From a virus: a DNA stretch of 38,597 nucleotides. The notes under the pieces were generated by a model. That model did no database searches. It had not been told where the DNA came from and saw only the letters and a program-made list of their open reading frames with translations. Numbering within the stretch: position 1 is the stretch's first letter; every line of letters starts with the position of its first letter. The DNA is taken from positions 1-38,597 of IMG/VR virus record IMGVR_UViG_3300041809_003289, one strand, 5' to 3'. A program made the translations under genes and the position numbers. This document shows, piece by piece, positions 22,228 through 31,000 of the stretch.

Positions 22228-24180
22228 ATGAGCAGCATTCCGCAATTTCCAACGCTGGTCACGCGCCAGGGCAAGGGCAGCCCGCTGACCAATGCCGAGG
22301 TGGACGCCAATTTCACCAATATCCGGCAGTATGCCCTGACACTGGCGAACATGGTCAGCGCCGCCGCCAGCGTGGCCGCCGACACCGGCACCCTCAACGC
22401 CTACGCCATCACCGTGGGGATGCCCCTGTCCCTCTATGCCAACGGCCAGATTTTCTTTGTCTATACCGAAAACACGAACACCGATGCCAGCACCATGAAC
22501 GTCAACGGGCTGGGGCCGGTGCCGGTGGTGAGCGGAGGCAACCCCATCCAGGCCGGCACCATCACCACCGGCTCGGTGTTTGCCGTCGTTTATCAAAATG
22601 GCCAGTTCATCCTGTTGACCGGCGGCGGCAGCGCGGCTTCCTCTGGCGGTAGTTTTTCCTTCACGTTTAGCGGTACAACGCTGTTTTCCTCCGGCAATCT
22701 GGCCGTGCCCGGCGTGGTGACGGACGGCAACGGCAACATCACGGGCGGTTCCAGTGTGACCGTGGCGCATGGGCTCGGCTCGGTTCCCAGCGAAGTGCGC
22801 GTTGTGCTGGCCAAAATCGCCTCCGACGCAACGGACGCGCTGGTTGAAATTGGCCAGTTCGTCTCCGCCGCCTCGTTCTCATTGTTGGACGGGACCACCA
22901 ACGATGTGCTGGCGCCCGCATTCACGACCGCCTATGACGCCTCTGAAGTCGTGATCACCCAGGCAGCGGGAATTCCTTCCTTGAACGGCATTGCGATCAC
23001 GCCGGCAAGCTGGAATTTGGTCGTGGCCGCCAGCCTGCAAAAGAACGTCAGCAGCATCGCCTTCCCCGACCTGACCTATCAAATCGCCCAGCCGGAAGGC
23101 GCGTTCAGCTACGGCAGCAACCTGTTCGTCTGGCAATACGGGGCGGCCCGAAAAAACGTCAACGGCCTGATTATCAACCTGGGAAACAACGACGTGACGG
23201 TGCTCTCCGCGCCCTCAGCGGGGATTCCGCTTAATCAAAACCACGCGGTCATCACGCGTCAGAGCGGATTGATTGAGGACTTTTTCACGTCGAACACGGG
23301 CACTTATGCCATTCCCGTCAGCAACCCGCTGCAAAACATCGTGCCCCAGGCGGCGCTCTACAATGCCGCCGGGGTTTATGGTTTGCAGGTCGCGGCCGCC
23401 ACGTCCTATGTCATTACCCAGGGCAGCAATGACCTTAAATACAGCTTGGACGGCTCCAATTACACCGCGCTAACCGCCGTGCCCATAACGGTCGCCACGG
23501 GCACCGCCAAGACGTTGTACTTGAAAGGCTCGGCCAATTCCGCAGTCACGGCCCAGGTGGCGCTTTCGGGCGGCGTGTGGCAACCGACACAGTTGATTGC
23601 CTCCACGACGTTGCTGGCCACCGGGCAATACCAATATTACTACAAGCCGGTGGCGATTTTGGAGGCCAGTGACGGCACGGTGTCAGCGGTTTATGTCGCG
23701 CCTTCCAACCAGTCCGCCGGCATTGCCATCTCCAATGTGCCGCTTTACAAGATCCCCGCCAGCGGCAGCCCCAGCGCCGTGACGCCGACCGGGGTCAACG
23801 CCGGGATTGATTTCACCTCGGCTGCAATCGCCAACAGCGCCACTTTCCGCAGCCTCCATCCGACCGGTTCCGGGGCCAAGGTTGTGTTTTTCCAATACAA
23901 CCCGTTCAAGCAGCGCATCTATGTGATGACGAATGAATCCAACCTGCTGCACATTTTCGACAATCTTTCCAGCGATGCCAGCATCGTGGACCTGTGGACC
24001 AATGCCAACCGGCTCTCGCTGCTGGCCTACGAAAAGACCATCGCGCTGGGTGGCAGCGGTGCCTGGGCCACCGGGGCCACCAACAACATGAGCATCGAGA
24101 TCAACCAGGGCAGCGGCCAGGAACAGGCCATCGCGTTCACCCTCGCCAATTCCGTGGTGCGCGTCCCCTGGCTGGAATAG
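22228..24180 (+). CDS. Tail fibre protein
   Basis: The 650-residue protein begins with a common fibre N-terminus: FPTLVTRQGKGSPLTNAEVD followed by ANFTNI (residues about 8-34), the 'LTnaEvDaNFtnl' segment found in many phage fibres. Next come beta-rich repeats (GLGPVPVVSGGNPIQAGTIT; FSFTFSGTTLFSSGNLAVPG), a middle domain, and a C-terminal part from about 480 (PVAILEASDGTVSAVYVAPS) that may bind the receptor. No S74 or other self-cleaving chaperone motif is seen. It is preceded by promoter-like motif F and followed by a degenerate palindromic element starting in its stop codon. Confidence 0.75.
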   Translation: MSSIPQFPTLVTRQGKGSPLTNAEVDANFTNIRQYALTLANMVSAAASVAADTGTLNAYAITVGMPLSLYANGQIFFVYTENTNTDASTMNVNGLGPVPVVSGGNPIQAGTITTGSVFAVVYQNGQFILLTGGGSAASSGGSFSFTFSGTTLFSSGNLAVPGVVTDGNGNITGGSSVTVAHGLGSVPSEVRVVLAKIASDATDALVEIGQFVSAASFSLLDGTTNDVLAPAFTTAYDASEVVITQAAGIPSLNGIAITPASWNLVVAASLQKNVSSIAFPDLTYQIAQPEGAFSYGSNLFVWQYGAARKNVNGLIINLGNNDVTVLSAPSAGIPLNQNHAVITRQSGLIEDFFTSNTGTYAIPVSNPLQNIVPQAALYNAAGVYGLQVAAATSYVITQGSNDLKYSLDGSNYTALTAVPITVATGTAKTLYLKGSANSAVTAQVALSGGVWQPTQLIASTTLLATGQYQYYYKPVAILEASDGTVSAVYVAPSNQSAGIAISNVPLYKIPASGSPSAVTPTGVNAGIDFTSAAIANSATFRSLHPTGSGAKVVFFQYNPFKQRIYVMTNESNLLHIFDNLSSDASIVDLWTNANRLSLLAYEKTIALGGSGAWATGATNNMSIEINQGSGQEQAIAFTLANSVVRVPWLE

Positions 24181-24196
24181 CCGGCAAGCTGTCAGC
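24180..24196 (-). repeat. Degenerate palindromic element at fibre stop codon
   Basis: GCCGGCA-AGC-TGTCAGC pairs with one mismatch and one G.T pair; it starts at the last base of the TAG stop. Confidence 0.45.
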
Positions 24197-24207
24197 GACA
24201 TAATTTT

Positions 24208-25275
24208 ATGCGAAATGTAAATGCAAAATGCTTCCGCGCCGAAGGCGCAATGGCCCCCGGTGGCTCACCGGTGAGCCAAAAATTTTTCATCACCGGTTTG
24301 CCCCGCAGCCGCACCGCCTGGCTGGCCAACCTGCTTTCCTACGGCGACAAATCCTTTTGCTTTCACGAAGCCGTCCGGCGGGCAACGGACTTGGAAGCGC
24401 AGTTCAAATTGTATGACAGTGTGACGCATGATTTGGTTGGCGATTCGTCCTGCGGTTTGTTGCTCAACTGGCAGGAAGTCTCCGCCCGATATCCTGACGC
24501 CAGGTGGGTGATTATCCGGCGCGATCCACAGCAAGTGCTTGAATCCAGCCGCCGTGCCTTTCCCTGGTTAAAGGTGACAGCAGACGCCATCCGCGACCTG
24601 GCCGGTCGTTTGCGTGAAGCCCGCAACGCGTTGCCGAATTTACTGTCCGTCGAGTTCGATGAGCTGGATGAGAAGGTGCCCGAAATTCTGGACCACATCG
24701 GGCTGCAAATAAATCCGCTGCGCCTCGGGCAGTGCCTTGAAAACAAAGTCGAGATTGCCGCGCACAAGGCTGTCGCTTCGCCCGCATGTCCTGATTCGCC
24801 CCTGCGGTTCAAAATGGTGGAGTTGATGAGGGACTATAAGCCCGGTCCCGGCAGCGCGGAGGTTTTGTCCGAACAATACCGCGCCCTGTTGCGTGAAATG
24901 TGCGGCAAACGTGAGGATGCCTATTGGTTTCTCAACGAACTCCTCAACGTCTGGCTGGTGTGGGACCATTTCCGGGACCACGACGTACAAAACCCGGCCG
25001 ATGTGGAGGCCGCCTTCACTTCGATGCTCCTGCACTGGCCCAACAATACGTTTGTGTGCGAGTGGGGCCGGTTCCTGACGCCCACCATCAGCGCCGCCAT
25101 TACCGCCAACAAGGCAGATGGCCAAGGCATTAAGGGGTGGGATGTCTATACCGAAATTCCGATGGCGGTGGCGACCGTCCTGGGCGGCCATGCATTGGCT
25201 GAGAAATACTCCAAACCCATCCGCGACCTGGTGGCGCAAATCAAGGCGGCGGACGACAGAGAGGACGTGGTATAA
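24208..25275 (+). CDS. Sulfotransferase-domain protein with C-terminal helical phage domain
   Basis: The 355-residue protein has both hallmarks of PAPS-dependent sulfotransferases: a 5'-phosphosulfate loop, FFITGLPRSRTAWLANLL (LPRSRTAWL at 31-39), and a 3'-phosphate-binding segment, WVIIRRDPQQVLESSRRA (Arg105, Ser113-114). Residues 1-24 are an extension made by a palindromic element (EGAMAPGGSPVSQ); the fold should begin at KFFITG. From about 200 the protein changes to a helical domain with YWFLNELLNVWLVWDHFRDH (Asp/His-rich 253-259), which resembles helical proteins of unknown role near phage tail genes. It could modify surface glycans or virion proteins; substrate unknown. It lies between a fibre and the first ejection protein and ends two bases before the next gene. 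Confidence 0.7.
   Translation: MRNVNAKCFRAEGAMAPGGSPVSQKFFITGLPRSRTAWLANLLSYGDKSFCFHEAVRRATDLEAQFKLYDSVTHDLVGDSSCGLLLNWQEVSARYPDARWVIIRRDPQQVLESSRRAFPWLKVTADAIRDLAGRLREARNALPNLLSVEFDELDEKVPEILDHIGLQINPLRLGQCLENKVEIAAHKAVASPACPDSPLRFKMVELMRDYKPGPGSAEVLSEQYRALLREMCGKREDAYWFLNELLNVWLVWDHFRDHDVQNPADVEAAFTSMLLHWPNNTFVCEWGRFLTPTISAAITANKADGQGIKGWDVYTEIPMAVATVLGGHALAEKYSKPIRDLVAQIKAADDREDVV
24236..24271 (+). repeat. Palindromic element, type 1 (two hairpins)
   Basis: GCGCC-GAA-GGCGC, AATGGCCC, then CCGGTG-GCT-CACCGG (24257-24271). Inserted after codon 9 of the sulfotransferase-domain gene, encoding EGAMAPGGSPV. Confidence 0.8.
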
Positions 25276-25277
25276 TC

Positions 25278-26435
25278 ATGGCGGTTGTTGCCGGACTGAT
25301 TACGGCGGGCGTGGTTGGCGCGGCGGGCGCGGCGGCGAGTGCTTATGGTGCCTCGGCCTCGGCCGATGCCCAGCAGCAGGCGGCCCAGACCGCCGCCAAC
25401 TCGCAGAATCAGGCCAACAAACTCAATTACCAGATGTATGAGGAGGCGCACGGCTCAACGGGCCATGCCGTGCTGCCGATCTACATGGGCAATTTCGAGC
25501 AGAACCTGGGCACCGACCTGACCAATGCCTACCAGCAGTCTTCGGTCCCGCTGACAACGTTTCAGGCGGCCACCGGCAAGCTCGCCCCGGCCGAACAAGG
25601 CGCCATTGACACCACCAACGGCATTTTCAACGGCGGCATCACCCGGACGATGCTGGCCAACAATGCGCCGGTGCAGGCGCAACGGCTGGTCCAAGCCAAC
25701 AACCAGGTCAATCTGGCGCGTTCGTCTTCACTCGATGCCTTGCACAAAACGCTCAATTCGATTGACGCCCAGCAGGCGGCCCGGGGTTATGTCGGCGATT
25801 CCTACGCCAACCGGCTCCTGCAATTTCAGGCCGGCAAAACCGGAGGCGATGCCGTGGCCTCGGCCATGAGCAATGTGGATGCTGCGCAACTGCAAAACAC
25901 GCAGGATGTCGCCAACATCAAGAACTATGGCAATGTGACCCTGCCGCTCCAAAACCTGAACACACCTTACACCCAGGCGCAGCAATCCGGTCAGTTCGCC
26001 TTTCTCCCGCAGGATGAATGGCTGCAAAGCATCAGCCAGCGAATGCAGCCGCTGAACATGCTGAAGATTGGTTACACCGGTCCGTTCCAATATCAGCCTC
26101 TGCCCACTCCCGGTCCGGGAGCGTATTCGGGCACCGCCAATGTGTTGTCGTCGCTGGGCGGAACCATGACCGGCAACAGCGGGGCGGCGCTCAATTATTA
26201 TCTCCAAAGCCAGCAGCAGCAGAATTTGCTCAACGCTATGCAAACAAACACCGCCAACACCGCAGCGATCACCAACTACGACATGATCGGCAATCCTCTG
26301 GCCGGCTATAACGCCAGTCTGGGTGCCGCAGCCGGTACGGGCCAGTTGGCCGCCGGCGGCGCGCCGGTGGATTGGTCCAGCGCGTTGAATTCTGGCAGCG
26401 ATGCCTTTGCCGGAATCACTCCCACCACCTTCTAA
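25278..26435 (+). CDS. Ejection protein A (T7 gp14-like internal virion protein)
   Basis: The 385-residue protein opens with a Gly/Ala-rich membrane-prone helix (LITAGVVGAAGAAASAYGAS, residues 7-26), followed by Gln/Ala-rich amphipathic helices (SADAQQQAAQTAANSQNQAN) and a disordered C-terminal half. This matches gp14-type inner-core proteins that are injected and form a channel in the outer membrane. It is the first of three such genes in the T7 order (14, 15, 16). GAGAGGA shortly upstream, within the end of the sulfotransferase gene, is a rare clear ribosome binding site in this block. Confidence 0.65.
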   Translation: MAVVAGLITAGVVGAAGAAASAYGASASADAQQQAAQTAANSQNQANKLNYQMYEEAHGSTGHAVLPIYMGNFEQNLGTDLTNAYQQSSVPLTTFQAATGKLAPAEQGAIDTTNGIFNGGITRTMLANNAPVQAQRLVQANNQVNLARSSSLDALHKTLNSIDAQQAARGYVGDSYANRLLQFQAGKTGGDAVASAMSNVDAAQLQNTQDVANIKNYGNVTLPLQNLNTPYTQAQQSGQFAFLPQDEWLQSISQRMQPLNMLKIGYTGPFQYQPLPTPGPGAYSGTANVLSSLGGTMTGNSGAALNYYLQSQQQQNLLNAMQTNTANTAAITNYDMIGNPLAGYNASLGAAAGTGQLAAGGAPVDWSSALNSGSDAFAGITPTTF

Positions 26436-26437
26436 TT

Positions 26438-28039
26438 ATGGCTGATCCCGTTGTCGCCCCGGCTGTCCGGGTTTTGGATTTTGGTTATCAAACACCAAGC
26501 CCCGTGGACTATGGGCGCCTTGCCCTGGCCCAAACCCAGCCGATGCAGGAGGCCGTCAACAATGCGATGGAGACGCACAAGCAGTTTCTCTTGAACCAGG
26601 TCCAGTTTCAGCACGAGAAGGAACTGAACAATTTGAACACCCAGAAGGCGTTTCAACTGGCGCAGTGGCAGCACGGCGCGCAAATCCAGCGCGAGCAGAT
26701 GCGGGATGAACGCATGATGCAGGTGGCCAAATTGCGGGCACAGGCACAACTGGATGCGCTCAAGGAAAAGGGCGCGCTGGATGACATCAAGGCCAAGCAC
26801 CAATACCTGGGCCGCATTGGCGGCGGTTCGCTGGCACGGCAGGATGGCGAGGCGGATGCGGCCTATGGTCAGCGGCTGGATGAGGCCATCAAGACGAAGA
26901 TGGCTTCCAACATCCAGACCGATTCCAAGGCGGCGTACAACATTCAAAAGCAAATCACCGCCTACAACAATTACTTGAACGACCCACGCGTGAGCAGCGC
27001 GGCGGCCAGTGAATTGCAGTCGGCCGCCGCCAATCCCGGCGTGCGCGCCCAGGCACAAAATCTGGTCGGGACCGGGTTCAACGCATGGCTGGATAAGGTG
27101 GCCGGTGACAAAGCTCCCATGATCCAGGATGCATTGCAAAAGGCCGGTCCCCAATACCGCGATGTGGTCCTGCAAAACGCCGGTTTGAAAGACGCCTTTG
27201 ACTCCTACCAGGGAGCGGCGCTGCAACAATCCGCTTACGCTTATTTGAAGGCGACGGGTTCGCCGGCTTCCAAACAGGTGGTCGCCGCCAACGAAAACCT
27301 GGGCATCTTGAAACAGCAGTTGCAGGACATCTCCATGATGCCTGGTGACAACGGACGGATGGTCCCCAAGTCGTGGTGGCCGGAAGTACAAAATGCCACG
27401 GATGAAATGACATTGCATGACCGGATGCTGGAGCAACATCTGCCGGTGGTTCAGCCTGCGCCAGGCGCCGCGCCCGCGAAAGTCACGCCCGCCACAAATC
27501 CTGCGGTGGCTCCAGTGACCTTGGGCGCAACGGCGGGCGGCAACCCCTTGCCGCAGCCCGTAACCTATGCCCCACCGGGCTATCAACGGGGTGATATTGC
27601 CAGCCTCTTTGCCGGGTATCCCGGCGGCAGATTGCCGGCTCCGAGCGGCAACGGTTCGTTTGTGCTGGATAAAAACCGCCAGGTGCAGTTCGTGGCAAAT
27701 CCCATTCCGATGCTGGCTCCGCCCGGGTCCGCGCCCAATGCGATGGGTGGAAGCATGTATGCCCCGCCACCCGCGATGACGCCCGAAGATCAGGCGTGGA
27801 TGTCGCGGGTTTTGTCTTCCCGTTTCTTCGCCCCCGCAACGAACGCGCCGCCTGTTCCAGCTCCGGCAGCCAATGTCATTTCGGCGCCGGCGTTGCCGGC
27901 ATTGCAGCCGGTGCCATCGGCGGTGAATGTGCCGGCTCCTATGCCATCGAATCCGGTGATTGCTCCGATGCCTGAAGACACCAATCCCTACGATCAGGCG
28001 TTGCAGATGATGCAGATGCGCAACCTGTACAGCCCATGA
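26438..28039 (+). CDS. Ejection protein B (T7 gp15-like internal virion protein)
   Basis: The ATG at 26438, two bases after the previous stop, gives 533 residues. Residues 25-130 form long charged helices (HKQFLLNQVQFQHEKELNNL; REQMRDERMMQVAKLRAQAQ), the middle is helical, and the C-terminal 180 residues are Pro/Ala-rich and disordered (ALPALQPVPSAVNVPAPMPS). Helical composition and position between gp14-like and the giant protein fit the gp15 part of an ejection channel. No enzymatic motif is seen. The assignment is by order and composition. Confidence 0.6.
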   Translation: MADPVVAPAVRVLDFGYQTPSPVDYGRLALAQTQPMQEAVNNAMETHKQFLLNQVQFQHEKELNNLNTQKAFQLAQWQHGAQIQREQMRDERMMQVAKLRAQAQLDALKEKGALDDIKAKHQYLGRIGGGSLARQDGEADAAYGQRLDEAIKTKMASNIQTDSKAAYNIQKQITAYNNYLNDPRVSSAAASELQSAAANPGVRAQAQNLVGTGFNAWLDKVAGDKAPMIQDALQKAGPQYRDVVLQNAGLKDAFDSYQGAALQQSAYAYLKATGSPASKQVVAANENLGILKQQLQDISMMPGDNGRMVPKSWWPEVQNATDEMTLHDRMLEQHLPVVQPAPGAAPAKVTPATNPAVAPVTLGATAGGNPLPQPVTYAPPGYQRGDIASLFAGYPGGRLPAPSGNGSFVLDKNRQVQFVANPIPMLAPPGSAPNAMGGSMYAPPPAMTPEDQAWMSRVLSSRFFAPATNAPPVPAPAANVISAPALPALQPVPSAVNVPAPMPSNPVIAPMPEDTNPYDQALQMMQMRNLYSP

Positions 28040-28040
28040 T

Positions 28041-31000
28041 ATGACCGAGGAAGATCTTCTCGCAGGCATCCCAACCGAACCGCCGGGCGGGTCCGATGAA
28101 AAACCACTGACGATGGATGACTTGCTGGCTGGCGTGCCCATCGCCAGCCAGGGCCAAACCGAATCCACCACCGCCACCAGGGCGGCTTTGCGCGCGGCGG
28201 GCGAGGGTTTGGGACCGGGAGCGGCGGCGGCGGCAGCGTTCACGCCAGGCGCGGAAACGGGCGCGGCGGTCGGCGCCATGATTCCCGTGCTGGGCGAAAC
28301 CGGCATCGGCGAGGCGGGTGGCGCCTTGATCGGCGGCGTCGTCAGTTCCGCCCTGGCGGCGGGCGGTGCGGCGTGGGCGCAGCATAAGGCTGCGCAGTTG
28401 ATCGCGCCGGAGACGACCAAAAAGTTTGACGAGCTTTCGGCAACCGATGCCGCACAACATCCAGTGGCGGGCGCCGTGGGGCGGATAGCTTCCGCGTTGC
28501 CAATGTTTGAGCTGGCCCCGTTTCAATCCGTCAAGGGCGTGGCGGCGCTCTGGAAGGCAGCCCGTGGTGTTGCGTTGGACGATGCGGAAAAGGAAGCGGC
28601 CAAGGCCACTACGGCGCAGGTCGGTTTGGGGACCGGCTCGGCAGTGGTTCAACCGTTGATGTTTGGCGAGAGCCCCACCAAACAGGGTATTGTTGAGGCG
28701 TTTATCCAATCGCTCATCTTGGGCGCTCCCCGGCACGAGATTTTCGGCAAGCCGCAAGTGGAGCAGGTCGCCAAAGAGGAAGCAGCGAGGGACGAACAGC
28801 AGGCCAATCCCAATCCGACCGAAAACCCGGAATCACTTTACCAAACACCGCAGCCGCCAGCCTTGACGCCGGACGAACGCGCCGCATTGAGCCAGCTCGC
28901 TTTCAAGGCGGCCACCGGCGCCAAGATCGAACCGGAGGATGCGCTGACCCACAGGTTGATGGTGGACAATGACGCGGCGCGCAAGGAGTTCAACGATCAA
29001 AAATCCGCGTGGGCTCAGGCATTGACCCATCAGGTGGCATCCGCCGCGTTTGGCGATGCCAAGAATGGCGAGGTCGAATTTGCCGGCGGCGAAATGCCCA
29101 ATCAAACGGGCTTTGAACATCCAGACAATACCTCTACTCCGGCAGAACTTGCGACCGAATCCGCGCCGGCACCGAAACCGCAGGATGTTTCCGAAACTGT
29201 TCTGCCCGCGGAAAATGCAGCCACTCCGGCGGAGGATACCAGCGTCACGCCAGTGGTTGGAAAACCGTGGGAAAAATTTCAGGGCGACCCGGAAACATTG
29301 CTCAATCTGGTTCACAACAGCGCCGCGCCAGTGGTGGAAAAGGGCGATGGCTCAGCGACGGCTGGTGTCAAGGCCGCCCAGCTCTATCGGGAAATTCGGC
29401 CCGGTGATGATCCGTTGTCGGCACCGGTCATGGATGCGCTGTTCAAGACGGCGCGGGCGGAAGGCGATTCGCGGCTGGCGTCACAGAAACGCATCGTCAT
29501 GCTTTCGCCCGATGGAACGCACGTCACCGTGTCCACGCCGGGCGAGGTGCAGCGCACGGCCCCGTCGGGTAAGAAGATTTGGGTCAAATCGGTAGCCAGC
29601 TATAATGAAATTGGGAAGATATCCAACCGGCCTTACAGCGATCTTTATCACGAGGGATGGAGACCGCTGGCTGCCATCAAGACCGATGAAACCGCCAAAA
29701 GCGAGGTCAAAACCTATTCGTTGCAACAGTGGAATGAAATTCGCGCACATATTGTGGATGAAGTGCAAAGCCGCTTGCATGATGCTCAAAGCGGAGTCGC
29801 CGAAATGCCGGAACAGGGTGCGACGGAAATTGTCGGCAGTGAGGATTTGGATGTCGGGCAGCGCGGGCATGTTGCCTCCACACCTAACGCACCGGTATTT
29901 TCGCCGGAACGGCAACCGCAGGTTATCGCTCTTGACCCATCTGACCTGGAACATTTGGTGTCGGTTATTGGAGAAGCCAAATGGAAGACTGATGAAGAAG
30001 CGAATGCTCACATCAATCGGACGCTAGCCAAAGCCAAGCCCGAAGTAGTACAACGATTGGTCACTCAACTTTCCCCTCGGGATGCAAATAGTAGCGACAT
30101 TGACATTGAAACCGGGTACAAAAGACTACAGCAGCATATCATAGACTCGTATGCCAAATCATCATCACCAGAAAGCCTTGCCGAAACACTCACGAAGTTT
30201 GGCAGAAATTCAAAGCACGCCGGAATGGAAGAAGTCAGCAGCGGCACTCCTGGCCAAGCACGGAATGAAGCCGATAATGACGCAAGACGAAGTGAGTCGC
30301 CTGCCGGGAGTGCTGGCGGACCAAGCGGCATTGCAGCGGGAGGCGGCGCAAATGCAGAAAGTAGCGCAGCAGAGCGTCCAACAGCCACCGAGTCTGGCGC
30401 AACCGGCGAACCTAAAGCCGCCGGAAAGTCTGGCGAATCCCCTGCCGCAGCAAATGCCGCCGGCATAGTGGCCAAGCCGCAGGCTTCGAAGATCGAAGTA
30501 GTCACGGTCCGGGATGGTTTGCCGCCCAAGGAGATTGACCGGCTGCACGCCATTGCCGAAAAGCTGGCCGAAGCTGAAGGGCATGAGGAACGCGAGCACA
30601 TCGAGGCGGAAGCGGAACATATTTTGACCGAAGGCATTCCGGTCAAAGTGGACGGCAGAGCCGCCCTGCTTTACGAAGGACAGATCCACACCAGCGACGG
30701 CAAGGCGTTGCCAGTGCCGGACGGATTATTGGACCGGGTGGCTCGTAATCGCACTTCGCAGGCTTCCGATGAGGTGGCACGCCTTGCACCAGCGAAAGCC
30801 AAAACGGCTGAGGTGGCCCAGGCCGCCGTGCGCGGCTTGCGGGCCTTGGGCGTACGCGTGGACGTCGCGATTGACGCGTTGGCCAGGCATTACGGCTCCG
30901 GCGAATACAAGGCGATTCTGAACGGCAAAGGCAACGCCACCGATGTCGTCACCTGGCATGTGGCCGACGCGCATGACCCGACCCCGGAAAATTTGGTCGC

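Noticed and set aside
26432-28420. A 662-residue antisense frame across the gp15-like gene
   Set aside because: Extends across a gene junction of the coding strand and shows low-complexity Arg/Ala/His content; no domain recognised.
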